From the NCBI GenBank assembly GCA_900169235.1, contig FWCC01000052.1, forward strand, positions 66,242 through 130,241: a stretch of DNA of 64,000 bases, written 5' to 3'. The notes under the pieces were generated by a model. The model did no database searches. It had not been told where the DNA came from and worked only from the letters and a program-made list of their open reading frames with translations. Shown one piece after another: positions 1-12,068 of this stretch (the first letter of the stretch is position 1; the number at the start of each line of letters is the position of its first letter). This stretch comes from Zarea fungicola. Taxonomy: Eukaryota > Ascomycota > Sordariomycetes > Hypocreales > Cordycipitaceae. Made by a program: the position numbers and the translations under genes.

Positions 1-2
1 AT

Positions 3-1013
3 CTAGCTGATGGCACAGACTTGGTCGAGGCTGGAGTCGGCGGCGGCGGGAATGACTTCCAGCGAGACGCAGAACTGAGTTACCTATCCCCCCAAGATTT
101 ACAGATGCTGCAAGACGTGTGAGTTGATTTTTACTCGATCCTCTTAATGACGCGCGACTAGTCCTTTTTCTTTGACTGACTCCTGAGCCAGTATGCAAAA
201 CATGGGTGAAGAAAATGAGGGATTGTTAAAATCTTTGGTCGCGGCCGCTTCATCAGGACGCGATGTACGACTTGGCCTAGCCATTGAGTCCTTCGGCGAT
301 GAACTCACAGCTACTCTTAAAACGATGTTTGCGACATTGGCGCGTAATAAGAAACGCAGATCTGGAAGTAGTACGCCACAGGCTGTTGAACTGCCCCGCG
401 TAATACGATTCCCTTATTCCAGACACTCGTCCTATAGTGAGCTTTGCCAGTTCGTTGGCATTTTTAAACCCCTTGACATCTGGCCTTGTACCGAAAATAT
501 TCAGTACTGGTGGGAAAATAGTACGTCGTGGAAACTTCTCAAAGAGATGAATGAGGAAATCGCTAAAATGTCTTGACAGATTACTCAATTGCATCTTACT
601 TTGGAGAGTTCTGCTCTGGTAAGACCTTTGCATACGATCAAATGCTACATGCACTGTTTCCACAGCCACCAGAGGACAGTGAAGACTCCCTTGATAGTCA
701 AAACTCCGGTTATGTTTCTCTGGATCACGGTATAATGGACCAGTCACCCTCACCGAAACAGGCCCCATCCTCTGAGACTCCAGATATAGAACAGGGTCCC
801 ACGGCTGTGGCTCAAATTGCCAACGCCCATTCTGAGGCTGTAGACCAAGGGGACTCACAGCACAGTGTCGTATCCCAGATTCTAGACACCGACACGAGTT
901 TTCGACGTGAAGCTTATTACCGCACTCTAGAGAGGCTGTACGACGGCGATTGGGACCCTGTGTCTCTCCTCTCCACGGATGGGCATCACAGCAAAATGGA
1001 AGATGAACTTTGA
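3..1013 (+). CDS. Artemis-like DNA-repair metallo-beta-lactamase nuclease, C-terminal part (5' end outside window)
   Basis: This is the 3' part of a gene in three visible exons: 3-118, 192-520 and 580-1013. The introns at 119-191 (GTGAGT...CAG) and 521-579 (GTACGT...CAG) keep one frame, giving 292 visible residues. The block PYSRHSSYSELCQFV, then KPLDIWPCTEN and FGEFCSG, resembles the DRMBL region that closes the SNM1/Pso2/Artemis nuclease fold, where the PYSxHSS motif follows the metallo-beta-lactamase core. These enzymes process DNA ends and crosslinks in the nucleus. The WPCT form is closer, as I recall, to fungal Artemis-like proteins than to Pso2, whose motif runs on to TVN. The tail (SEDSLDSQNSGYVSLD and onward) is acidic and Ser-rich and probably disordered. 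The catalytic His/Asp motifs lie outside the window, so activity cannot be judged. It lies tail to tail with MAK5, 112 bp apart. Confidence 0.8.
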
Positions 1014-1125
1014 TGGCGCAAGGTCTTTCTTGCTCTCATAAAAATACCATAAATATATATACATTTTATGCACGCAACAAAAAAATACTGCCTTTAGTCT
1101 CCCCCTTTTTTTTGGGCATCCCAAT

Positions 1126-3637
1126 CTACAGTGTCATGCCGAACCCTAGTCCAAACGAGTCATCGCCACCAAGGAACAGTCCTCCCACGGTCGCCTTTTC
1201 CTTTTCCTTGAGCAGCTTGGCCATGTCGACGCGCCCACCCGCAATGTACCTTTCGCTCACGCCGAGGTTGACGCGCCGGCTCAGGTCCTCGCGCAGCTGC
1301 GCCCGCAGCGTGCCCATCTCGGCCTTGCTCAGCGCCGCAGCTTCCTTGTCCTTGCGCTTGCGCCCGCCGCCGCGCCCGCCACGGAACCCGGCCGACGCGG
1401 TCGTGTCAAACTCCTCCGAGTCGTACTCGACGCCCAGCTCGTCGGCCGCGTCCCGCAGCCACGTGTCCTCGCTGTGCGCCTTTTCCTTGGCCAGCACCGC
1501 GTCCGCAAGCTTCTTGGAGATGTCGGCACGCGGCTTGAGGCGGGCTGCAATCTTCTTGTCGAGGGGCAGCGTCTCAATCATGTGGTCGCGCTTCAGGCCA
1601 CGGCTGCGCGAGGCGTGCACTTTGCTCGCGAGGCGGCGTGTGGGGAGCACCTCGTCAGGCGCGCAGAGGATGACACTTACACCAGTACGCTCGCCACGGG
1701 CCGTGCGGCCGGAGCGGTGGACGTAGGTGTCGGCGGTACGCGGGACGTGGTAGTGCACGACCAGGTCGACTTCCTTGATGTCGAGACCGCGGGCGGCGAC
1801 GTCGGTGGCGACGAGGATGGCGCCTTTTGTGGCGGTGAAGCGCTCGAGGGAGCGGAGACGGGCCTTTTGGGCCATTTGCGAGTGGATGGGGTTGGCGGCC
1901 ATGTTGAGGTTTTGGAGGAAGGGGGCCAGTCGTCGGACGGCGGAGATGGAGTTTGCGAAGACGAGTGTGCGTTTGCCGGGGTTGAGGAGAAGAATTGAGT
2001 AGAGATATAGGTCCTGTAGGAGAAAAAAAATAGAATAATTAGCCTCTCATTCTGTGTTTGCTTGTTTTCTTATTCTTGGGGATGCAAAATTGGTTGTTTA
2101 CCTTTTCCATAGGACCACATTCGATGAGGCCTTCTCGCAGACCAGACGCCATCTGACTTGTAGGGTTCACATCGATGAATTTGGGCTGGCCTCGGAACTT
2201 TAGACACTTCATCAGATAGGCCATCTTCTCCTCGTCTGTGCCTTGCGCTGAGGCGCGCTTCTTGCCGGCCAGCTTTGTCTGCAGATCCTTGTCAAACGTG
2301 GCCGAAAAGACGAGCGTCTGTCTAGGCGACCTTTTGCTGGCACCATCCTCTTCATCCTCATCCTCATCCTCCTCTTCCACATCATCTTCGTCATCCGACA
2401 CCGCTTCGGGATCCTTTCTGTCGAGAGCGCCAATGATGAGCTCTGCCTCTTTAAACTGCCCAACTTTGAACAGTCGATCCGCTTCGTCTACGACCAAGAA
2501 TCGAATCTGGCAAAACTCGTTCTGCAGCTTCATGTCGCCGTCAAGGACCTCCCACAAACGACCTGGCGTGCCAATCACAATGTCTGCCTTTTCCAGCTGT
2601 CGCTGTTGCTTCTGTATGCTCAGACCGCCCGTCACCACGCAGACATAGGGGGCCGTCGGCAGCCCATCGCAGAGGGCTTTGATGTGGTCGCCAATCTGCT
2701 TGGCCAGCTCGCGCGTAGGGCTCAAAATCACGGCTGTTGGGCCTTTGCGTTCGGCAGTGGTCGGTGAGGCGCCTTCCTTTTCGCTGCCGTTATAATCATC
2801 GCCGTGGAAGAGCTCGAGCCAGCGCTCGACAATGGGAATCGCAAAGGCAAGCGTCTTGCCCGAACCCGTCTGCGCTTTTCCAATGACGTCGGCGCCGCCC
2901 ATGATGGCCGGGATGGACTGCTCCTGGATCGCCGTCGGGCTGGCGAATCCGAGCTTGCCAATCGCCGACACGGTGGCCGGCGATAGGTTCAGCGCGACCC
3001 AGTCATCGAGATTCAGGTCGTCGTCGTAGTCGTGGTGGTCGCCGTTGGAATCGGCCAGGGCACTAAACGAGTTTGTTGTTTGCGAGTTGCTTTTTTGCTG
3101 TTTCTTTCCGGCTTGTGGTTCTAGCTCGCAATCATCTGGATTCGGTACTACGGGTGCGTTCTTCTTTACTTTCTTCTTGGGTTCTTGTTCCTGTGCTTTT
3201 TTCGCCGTGTCTTTCTTTGCTGCCGTCGGCGCCTTCTTCGCCTTCGTAATATTTTCTTCGGTCGTCTCTTTGGCAGTCTCGTCGCCTACGTTGTTGTTGT
3301 CGTCATCGTCTCCGAAGCCCTCAAACGACTCGCCGTCGTCGTCTCCCTGTTCCTTGCTCTTGGCTGGCGTGGAAACCTTGGCCGCCTTGCCAGCCGGTGC
3401 ATCGGCCACGACAAATGACACACGTTCGCCTTCCTTGACGACTTGCACACCCTCAATCACTTCCAGGGCACCAAAATCATCGCTGTCAAAGGTTTGCCAT
3501 GCCAGCGAGGCGGCATCGACGACTGTGTGGTGGCCGCCGCTGGCTTTTTTGTTGCTGTTGCCCGAACCGCCTTTGTTGCGCTTTGCATTAGGGCCGGCAG
3601 CCGATTGCTGCTTGCGCTTTTTGTTCGGCGGCGTCAT
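1126..3637 (-). CDS. MAK5: ATP-dependent DEAD-box RNA helicase MAK5
   Basis: Two exons (3637-2102 and 2013-1126) flank an 88-nt intron (GTAAAC...CTACAG), giving 807 aa. The helicase core is complete: Q-motif region PTAIQEQ (about 235-241), Walker A AQTGSGKT (255-262), PTRELA (307-312), TPGR, DEAD (384-387), SAT (446-448) and, in exon 2, the HRSGRTARG arginine-finger motif. The N-terminus has the Mak5-type block around SLAWQTFDSDDFGALEVIEGV, then basic and acidic low-complexity stretches. An acidic insert (DDEDDVEEEDEDEDEEDG) sits between DEAD and SAT, as in Mak5 orthologues. In yeast, Mak5 is a nucleolar helicase needed for 60S ribosomal subunit assembly. The start is the first ATG of the long frame and gives the Lys-rich PPNKKRKQQ N-terminus. 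The intron interrupts the helicase region just before the second RecA lobe. Confidence 0.93.
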
Positions 3638-4297
3638 TTTCGGTACACTGCAATCTCAAGAATAAATTCTTCTTCTATGAATAGTATTGTTGTATTGCGA
3701 TCGGTTTTTCTTTCTGCAGAAACATAACGGTTCATGGGAACTTTTTTTTGGCCGCCTTAAAAAAAGTTCGTTAGAGGCGGGTCATTTTTTTTTTTTTTGG
3801 CTATCGGCGCTCGATCGGTGTCACTTGCGCCGATCCACCGATATTCATGGAGAAGTAATTATATTCATAAGATAAATTCCAAGTAGTTATTGGTATAAAA
3901 ATTATTCACATATTTTAATTGAACAGCTGTTCCCAATTGCAAAAAGTACCGTCAGTTGAATCGTTAAAGATGTCAACGAAACTACAGGATATCATAGCAG
4001 CGTACAGGTCTTAGTTAGTCTCGTTAATAATGTAAGGATAGTGTTGTTAACAACAAAGAAAAGAGATTTTGAAATTTCCCAACGGGTTTCCTAGCACAAA
4101 TTGTACAAATGAGTCGCTCGCCATGCCAGGCTTGCAAGCTACCGAATAATGTTCCCCCATACGAACCGATTTCATCATAATACAGATAGATCCTCCTAAG
4201 TCCACCCGATCAAGCAAATATTCTGTCCCCAATTCTAAAGATTTCTTCTCCGTCCTTGTCCATCCTACAGGTGACCTCTTTTGTTTCTGTGCCACTT
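3638..4297. other. Intergenic: MAK5 promoter and MLP1 3' flank
   Basis: The MAK5 leader contains T-tracts near 3745 and 3785. The rest is AT-rich 3' flank of MLP1. A frame at 4047-4295 on the minus strand abuts the MLP1 stop but shows no recognisable protein and is most simply 3' UTR. Confidence 0.6.
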
Positions 4298-7200
4298 CTA
4301 ATGGGGGCCGCCACCTCTCGCTCTCTTGGCGCCAGCGCCGGCCTCAGAGTCTCCCCTAGGACGCTTCGCGCCAGGTTGAAAGTCTGACGCTCCTGGGTTC
4401 ATGCCTCCACGTCCACCACGAGCACCACCGCGACCGCCGCGACCACTGTGTGCCGACCCACCATCATGGGAGCCACTGGGGATGCCACTCTGCATGCCAC
4501 TGACGTTGCGCTGGCCTGGATGAACATAGGTGCCTCCACGACCACGCCCACCACCGCCACGGGGCATGGGGATGTTGGACCTCTGACCGGGTTGGTTGTG
4601 AACTGGTTGGGGCAAGCCACTCGGTGTTGGGGCAGCTGCCGTCTCACCCTCGGGTTTTACGACGAACGGGTTCGCCGCCGGCGGGCCTGCAGAAGCGCTG
4701 CTGGTTGAAGTCGCAAACGGGTTGGGAACAGGCGTCGGCGCGTCTGCTGAAGTTGGGGTGGCTGGCGTAGCAGCAGGTTTCGCGAGGCCACCTGCCGGTG
4801 CAGCAGGCTTTACTGGCGTACCCTTGGGTGTTGCGGCGTTGGCAGCTGGGGGCGCGGGAGGTGGTTGTGCCTTCTTTGCGATCTCCCAGACTTCAAGGAC
4901 GGGTTTTTCGGGTGTTTCATTGGCCGCCGCCTCCACCACGCCGAGCTTAGCATTTGCCGTGCGGAGCTTGTTATCGGCCATGTTGATTCGTAGCGTCGAC
5001 TTTTTCGACTCCATAAGCTGTGCTTGCTCCCGTGCTGAAGCAATCTTTCCGTCCACTTCCGCCTTCATCTTGGCCTCGAACTCTGCTTTCAGTTTGGCAT
5101 TCTCAGTGTCGACTCGCTTTTTGATGTTCAGCGAGATGATGTTCTTAGCCGTAGCATTCGTACTAAGGAACTGGCGGATGGTACCATCATCAAGCTGCGA
5201 AAGATCAGCCGCGGTGCCATTGACACTTGCGGTAGCTGGAGCCTCTGCGCTGGCCGTCGTCGCAGGAGGCTCTGTAGTAGTACCAGGGCCATCACCCTGC
5301 TTCGGGTTCTCGGCTTGCCAGATGAGTTTCTCCTGTTGAAAGTGAATTTGAAGATCCTCCTCTTTCTTCTTAAACTCCTCTTCCAGCTTGGCACGGCTCT
5401 CCTTCAGCTTACTGTTAAGAGTATCCTTCATTCTATTTGAACGTTCACGGAGAGTCTGCTGAATGTTGGTCTCAACCTCGGCGGCCTTGGCTTCAAACTC
5501 GGCTACCTTGGCTTCTGCGGCTGTGACCTTCTCCTCCAACGCCTTTCTTTCCTCCTCCGAGATGCTAGAGGCTACTGCCTGAGGGGGCTCGGTTTGGACG
5601 GGAGGAGCGGATTCTGCTGCAGCTTCAGATTCGTCAGCGTTTTCTTGGCCGTTCGACTGTGCCTTGCTCAAAGCTGCGTCTCTGTCTGCAATCGCGGTCT
5701 GAAGCTCTGCACGAAGATCGCCGAGCTGCTGTTCTGCGCCGAGTTTCTGGGCACTGACAGACTCCAACTGCTTTCGGACATCAACAAGACTCTGCTCAAG
5801 CTTAGCGACCACATCTGCCGAGGCAACAGCATCACCACCCATCTCAGCAGAGGCTGATCCTCCCTGGCTGGCCTCAGCCTGTTGTTGCTGTTGCAGCACA
5901 TCAAGCTGCTGGCGGGATTCCTGGAGCAGAGTTTCCAGCTCCGACTGCCGGTTCTTGCTGTCTTCCGCCTGCTGCTTGGCTGCCTCCAGATTCGCAACGG
6001 CAGCGCTGAGCTCTTCTTGTAGACTGGAGGCCCGTTGAGTGGCCTCATTCTTCTCGCCAGTGATCTTTCGGGATCTCTCCTTGAACTGTTCGGCGATCTT
6101 GGAACGGGTTGTTTGCCAGTTGGCACGTTCTGCTTCCAGCGTGGCCTCAAGCTCAGCAACCTTGGTGTTGAGTGGCTGAGAGCCCTCCTTGAGAGTTTGG
6201 CATTCAGTCTGCAACTCGGAGATGGTCTGCTTAAGCTGCTCCATTTCTGCAGGGTCGACACGGCCGTATTTTGTTAAGATGCCTTCAGTGCGCTTCTGCC
6301 ATCTGTCGCGATCTTCTTGTATTTGCTTGATCTCATCCTCGAGGAAGGATTTCTGTGTGCCAAGATTCTCAATCTCCGCTTCAAGGGGTTGAACCTTTGC
6401 CTCCATCTCCTGGATCTTGTTGTTTCGTTCAGAGATTTGATCCTTGAGTCGAGAATTCTCGCTGCGGAGGGCCATGCTACTCTCGCGGTAGAGATTTAGT
6501 TCGTTGAGCTTCTCCATCAGACTCTGGTGTGTCATCGAGGACTTGTCGCTCTGGGCGGCTTGCGATCGCTCTTGGTCGAGTTTTAGGCGAGCTTCGTCAA
6601 GCTGAGACTGCATGTACTCTACTTGCTGGTGGAGACGCTTTGATTCTTGGGTCTTGAGGTCATACTGTACCTCGAGAATCTCCTTCTCCCGGCGGAGGTA
6701 GCTGTTGAGTTCCCTCAAGCCTTCCATTGCATCCGAGCCGCCAGCAGCCACAGGAGATTCGTCACCGTTTCCGTCACCACTGCGACTCTGTTGCAACGCG
6801 TTGACTTGTGTAGTGACACTCTCGAGTTGCTGGTGTAGCAGTTTGTTCTGTGCGTTGACATCCTCGCGACGAGTCTTAAGCTCCGCCATTTCTTGCTCAA
6901 GCTGGAGCCTTCTTTCCTCCCAAGAGGCCTCGCTTTGGGCAAGGGTAACCTTGGCAGAGTCTGCTTCAGCACGGAGAGTTGCGGACTCACTCTTGAGCTC
7001 GTGGAACTCAGAGCGCAGTTGTTGGACAAGTTTGGCAGCATCGGCATGCTTGACAAGCTCCTGCTCGTAGTCTTGTTGGGCACGTGTCGCGATATCAGCC
7101 TGGGCACGAAGGTCCTGCTGATGGAAGCGGACAGCTTCAAGATGCCTGGCACTGTCCTCCTTCAAGCGTGAAATCTCCTCCTCCAAGATCGCCTTTTCAT

Positions 7201-10200
7201 CGTCGTACTTGCGGGCCACCTCGCCTTGGGAGTCGCGTAGAGAGGAGAGTTCGGTGTTGGAGCGTGATAGCTCAGCTGACATGTCCTCCACACGCTGGCC
7301 AAGTTCCTTAACCTTTGCTTCCTTCTCCTCGATCAAAGATTCCATCTCGATCCTGTACTGGTCCTGAGAAAGACGGAGATCTTCCAAAGCATCCTCGTTC
7401 GCCTGACTCAGCTCGCGGTATTGCTCGACTTGAACCTTGGCGTTTTCAAGTTGCGTGTGGGAAAGTGCAATATCTCGTCGCAGGTCACCGCAATCATTGG
7501 TAAGAGTCTGAATCTGCGCCTCAAGTTCTTGTTGGTACTCAGACGACTCAGGGAGGCCAGGTCGTGGAGTTGGGCGGGGCTGCAGGCGGCCTGCACGCTC
7601 TTCAGCATTGCGCAGTTCAACCGTAAGCTCGTTGACGCGAGCTTGGAGGTGGTCTTTTGTCGTCTTGACGCTGATATGCTCCTCGCGAATCTGGCTTAGG
7701 CTGGTCATGAGTTCATCAATTCGCTTCTGGGACTCACGAGCCTCATATTCCTTGCGCTGCTGAAGGTTTTTGCTGTCCTCAGCGGCTTGCGACAGCTTGC
7801 GACGAGAATCATTGAGCTCTTGCTCTTGCTGTTCAATTTTTGTAAGAGCCTTTCTCCTCGCTTCAGACTCAGACATATTGCGTTCGTTTTCGAGAGACTG
7901 TTGCGTTGCCAGCAAGTTTCCAAGTCTGTTCTTCTCCTCAATGAGGATTTCATTGTCCTTGCTCATACGATCCTGAATATCCTTCCAGAGTTTCTTCTCC
8001 GCCTTGAGGTTGGCAGCTTCATTGCGGACGCTGTCAAGGAGGCCCTTGGCATCAATCAGCTCCTCGGCTACCTGCTGAGTGCGAATATCTTGCTTGGCAG
8101 CTGTCTCGGATAGTATCTGGCTTCGTTTCTGAAGCTCTTGGTTTTCCGTCTGAAGTGCCACGTAGTTGCTCTGGAGCATCTCGCGACGCTCAGATTCCAG
8201 GCGAGCCTCACCTTGCAGCTTAATCCGCTCCGTTTGAAGACCATTACGCTCAGCAGAGAGAGAGTCGATCTGGGTTCGAAGATCCTTGCGAACACTGTCT
8301 TGCGCCTCGCGGAAGCTGTCATACTCCGCCTGCAATTTCCGAAGAGCTTCGGCAAGCGTCTCTGTCTGCTCACCAGACTCAATACTAGCAAGAGGCAGGC
8401 GACCATCAAGTGAGCTACGCATCATAGAAACGTCATCGCCACCCGACGACCTCTGCTGAAGCAAACGGCGGAACATGTCTCGCTCAGTCTTGTAGCTCTC
8501 CATAGTGGTCTTTATCGACTTGGATTCTTCAGTCATGTGAACGAGCTCCTGTTCAAGCTTCTCAACCTTGTCATGGTCCTCCTTTGCCTGGTGCTTGGCG
8601 GCCAGTGCCTCCTCACTTTCGATTTGCTCAGCAAGCTCACGAGTGATCCGCAGCAGGTCCTCATTCTTGGCTTGTAGGGACTTTATGTCCTTGAAAACGA
8701 CCAGCTTCTGCGTAATAAACTGGTGTGTATCAGACATATCTGCCAGGGCCTCCTCGGTTACCTCACCCTTTTCCAATTGCTTTAGTCGGAAAACCTCTTC
8801 GTCAGTCAGCTGGTTGACGCCCTTCTCCAAAGCATATGCATTGAAAACAAGCATCTGGATCTGTGTTCCAAGATCACGGAGCTGGCTGCGAAGAATCTTG
8901 ATCTCGGACTGGGATGTAGCCAGCGTTCCTTCGGCCTTTCTGGCAGCTTTCCTAGCCATGTCACGCTCCTCGAAGCTCTGCTGTGAGAGCTCCGACATGC
9001 GAGCAATCTCACTGCGTAGCATCTCGGACTCGGCCTGAAGTTCTTGGATTTCGGGGGCCTTTGCTTCCAAAGCAGCGATCATGCCATCAAGTTCCTCTGC
9101 CAGCTGCTGATTGCGTCGTCGTTCGCTAGCAAGCTGACCCTTTGCCTGGAATAGCTGGTCGATTGCTTGAGTGGATGAGATGTTGCTCTTGCGGATGGAA
9201 CCAGGTGTGGCGAACGGCGATGCAGCGCGCGCAAAGGAGCCGCCATTGGCGCGTGGTGTTTGTGGTGCGGATCCAGGAGTCGGTGCATGCTCCAGACGGA
9301 TCTGAGCTTCATCCAGCTCACCTTCCAGCTCACGAACGCGGACCTCTAGGTCAGCACCAGCTTGCTTCTCCTGCTCCAGCTCGGTGCGCACACGACGGAG
9401 TTCGTTCTCATAGTTGTCCTTGAGTCGTTCCTTTTCGGCATCGAGTTCACGAACGCGGTCCTGGTGCTTCTGACTGAGTTGCTCAGACATGTCGACTAAG
9501 CGACGCTGATCTTCCAGTTCCGACTTGTAGCTGTCAACAGTCGCAGCAAAAGATTCCTCCTGCTTTTGAATCTTGACTAGGGTGTCGTCAATCTTCGTCT
9601 GCAGACCCACTAGGCGATCTCGCAGCTGCTTTTCAACCCGTTTTAAGGAGTCGACTTGAGAGAGTGCATCTTCGCCTTGGCGCTGGAGTTCAGCAATGCG
9701 GGCACCTTTTTCCTTCCGATATTTGAGCGCCTCGTCGCTCTTTGTCTTGAGTTCATTCTCCAGCCATTCACTGTTACGGCGAGCAAGGTCAAGCTGCTGC
9801 TGTATCGATTCCTCCCGATACTTGGCGCTGCTGAGCTGGCCCTTGGCATTTTGCTCCGATTGCTGGAGAGCAGTTATTTCGCGGGCGAGTTCGACATTTC
9901 TTTGGTGCTGCTTCGTGAGCTCCTCGGTCAACGTAGAGTCTCGTTTATTATTGGCCTCTATGATTGCGAGATTTGCACGATTCGAAGACTGGAGCGTCTC
10001 AATCTTGTCATTGAGAGCTTTGACTTCGGCATCGTAATCGGAAGTCTTTGATTTCAGAATTTGGAAGTCATTTTCAATAGCTTGACGCTTAGTTTCTGTG
10101 GGGTGGAAGTTAGGAATCAGAAACATGAATGGCTGTGTCACAGTGAAGTCTTGATGCAGTATAACGGCTTACCTTCTTGTTGCATGTTTTGTCTGGCCTC

Positions 10201-10464
10201 TTCTACTTCCTTCAGGGCCTGCTCGGCAGTCGATCGGGACGCTTGTGATCTTGACTCCGCACTTCGTACGGCATTTTCAAGCTCAATATCGACCTGCAGC
10301 TTATCGGCATACAAGGTTTCGAATTCGTGGGCTTTGTTTGCTACTGCCTGAAGAAGGATCGCAATTAGATCAACTGTCGGCTCGGTGGTCAAGGTGGTGA
10401 GGACCGGCTCGTCGATTCCCAGGTGACCGGCAAGATAGCCGACATCAACAGCAGCGGCCGCCAT
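4298..10464 (-). CDS. MLP1: Nuclear-basket filament protein, Mlp1/TPR family
   Basis: Two exons: 10464-10173, then 10095-4298 after a 77-nt phase-1 intron (GTAAGC...CACAG). They encode about 2029 aa, the usual size for filamentous-fungal Mlp1/TPR. Nearly the whole protein to about residue 1700 is heptad-type coiled coil rich in Glu, Gln, Leu and Lys. In yeast and animals this family builds the fibrils of the nuclear-pore basket, where it retains unspliced mRNA, anchors export factors and organises chromatin near pores. The C-terminal roughly 250 residues are Pro/Ala-rich linker followed by an RGG/GRG-rich tail containing KRPRGD and KRARGGG, suited to nuclear import or RNA contact. I chose the ATG at 10464 (context ACAACATGG); the frame upstream offers only a TTG. 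The repetitive coiled coil produces many overlapping antisense frames, which I do not count as genes. Confidence 0.92.
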
Positions 10465-11336
10465 GTTGTCGTCCCTAGATGGTGAACTGGGCAAACCTGT
10501 TCATCACCGGGGCGGGTCAAGCAGGCGTTTGCCGTCAAGAACGCGGGCGCTGACGCCTCACAGCTGGGCTCGCGGAGAGAAAAAAAACTTCACAATTTCA
10601 TAAATAGCCGTACGCGACGGCGATGAAATGATGCTCCGGCGCAGGCAGTGATGGACGGCGCGGCGAGCCTTGGATGATGCTGAAGTGATTATTAGGTGAG
10701 CTTCGATCTGAAGCAGAAACCAAAAAGCATAGCCTGGCGCGCGCCTGGGAAGCTTTGGCAGCGAGCTGGGAGTTGGCTCCACCTCAGGCACAACAATTGG
10801 TGGGTTGAAAACTGTGTGCACAGGCCAGGTACGCGAGATTGCCGGAGATTAGCCGCAGCCGTGGTAATAGCTGCCAGTGCTGAACATTGACAAACTGTAA
10901 ATGCAGAAAAATATCAAGAAATAATTAATTAATGATCACAGATATAAACGCAGGCAATATATAAGAGAGTAAAGTGAAGAAGTTAAAGAGTCCAGTGGCT
11001 CGAAGTAAATTAAATATGCTAATGTGCCTTTTGCGGCGTAGTATGCTCCGGCATGTAGCCGCAGTCAAGTTCTTGCTGGGTATAAAACAAATTTCAATTC
11101 ATGTTTGAGCACTTCAAACATGTTAAGAACAAAAATCACTCCTCGCTATGCAACCCAGCCGAAAAGCGCCTCGCAAAGAAAGAAAAAAAGGAGAGAGAGC
11201 GAAATCTCTCGCTGCTTGGTGATAATGGTAGAACCCAAAACAAAGGAAATATTTCAGGGTGCGTGAACGAGAGGGTGATGCAAATCGTAAAAATCGTAAA
11301 TGAAAAGTAGCAGCCATCTTTGTGTATTTAATCAGC
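10465..11336. other. Intergenic: MLP1 promoter and 3' flank of the 11.3-kb gene
   Basis: About 870 bp. The MLP1-proximal part is GC-rich with no clear TATA box. From 10.9 kb it becomes AT-rich and purine-rich (for example 11160-11215), fitting the 3' UTR and terminator region of the minus-strand gene ending at 11337. I see no gene. Confidence 0.6.
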
Positions 11337-12068
11337 CTATTTCTCGGCGAAAACGCCAAAGGTCTTCTTGATGGCGCGGGGGAGCATGGCGGAGAGCGAA
11401 TCGCTTCGCTTACGGGAGTTGTTGGCATAGCCCATGTAGCTGGGTTCGCAGGGCGAGCTGCTGAGGGAGGAAAAAGTGCTATAGTCGCGCTCGAAAGTAG
11501 AGAAAGGGTTGGTATTGGCAGAACCTCGTGAGCCGAGGCTGGAGTGGGAGGTGTCCTGGGAGCCACGGCGAGAGCCACGACGAAAGGAATTCTCGGGCGG
11601 CGCATGCCACCAAGTCTCGGCACCGTCAGTAGAGGGTGCCTCGGTGACGGATGCTACCAAAGAGCCAAATGTGGTTGGTTGTTGTTGTTGGGCGGTATCC
11701 TTGAGCGTCTGCCAGAGTAGGTGACCGAGCTGGTCCCAGACAACAACGGCCTTGAAAAGCCGTCGGCAGTTGCGAGTGCCTTCCTTTTCGTCCAGCAGTC
11801 CATATGATTCGAGCTCCTCCATGGTGGGGACCGAGTCCCAGACGATTGTTATTTGGTCGAGCTGGTCGGTCCAGGGAGAGCTGTGGAGAAAGGTGGTAAG
11901 GTAGTTGCAAGCGCGGGCTTTGGACTCCATCTCGAGCTCAAAAGCGGCTCTTTCTCGTTCCTCTTGTTCCATGAGATCACTGGTAACTCGACGACGTCTC
12001 CATTTCTTATGTGGTAGTTCAAAGAAGCCACCATGCCGCGGCGAGGCGGACACCGCTAATGTCGCCAT
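11337..12068 (-). CDS. Hypothetical protein, Ser/Arg-rich C-terminus (243 aa)
   Basis: A single exon of 243 aa. I do not recognise a named domain. The N-terminal half looks folded: a basic patch (KKWRRRR), a Glu-rich helix (EQEERERAAFELEMESKARA), then a segment around WTDQLDQITIVWDSVPTMEELESYGLL that looks alpha-helical, ending in VVWDQLGHLLWQTL. The C-terminal half is low complexity, with Ser/Arg repeats (RRGSRRGSQD), many Ser and Phe, and a basic end (PRAIKKTFGVFAEK). The SxxS/RRGS sites look like possible kinase targets, which is inference. The ATG at 12068 has a strong context (GCCATGG), and a TATA-like TTATATTA lies about 180 bp upstream on the same strand. Coding strand and length look credible, but the function is unknown. 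Confidence 0.7.
   Translation of the reverse strand: MATLAVSASPRHGGFFELPHKKWRRRRVTSDLMEQEERERAAFELEMESKARACNYLTTFLHSSPWTDQLDQITIVWDSVPTMEELESYGLLDEKEGTRNCRRLFKAVVVWDQLGHLLWQTLKDTAQQQQPTTFGSLVASVTEAPSTDGAETWWHAPPENSFRRGSRRGSQDTSHSSLGSRGSANTNPFSTFERDYSTFSSLSSSPCEPSYMGYANNSRKRSDSLSAMLPRAIKKTFGVFAEK

Noticed and set aside
8568..9038. 156-codon Ser-rich frame opposite MLP1
   Set aside because: It is an antisense shadow of coiled-coil codons, one of many such frames across the gene, with no independent signals.
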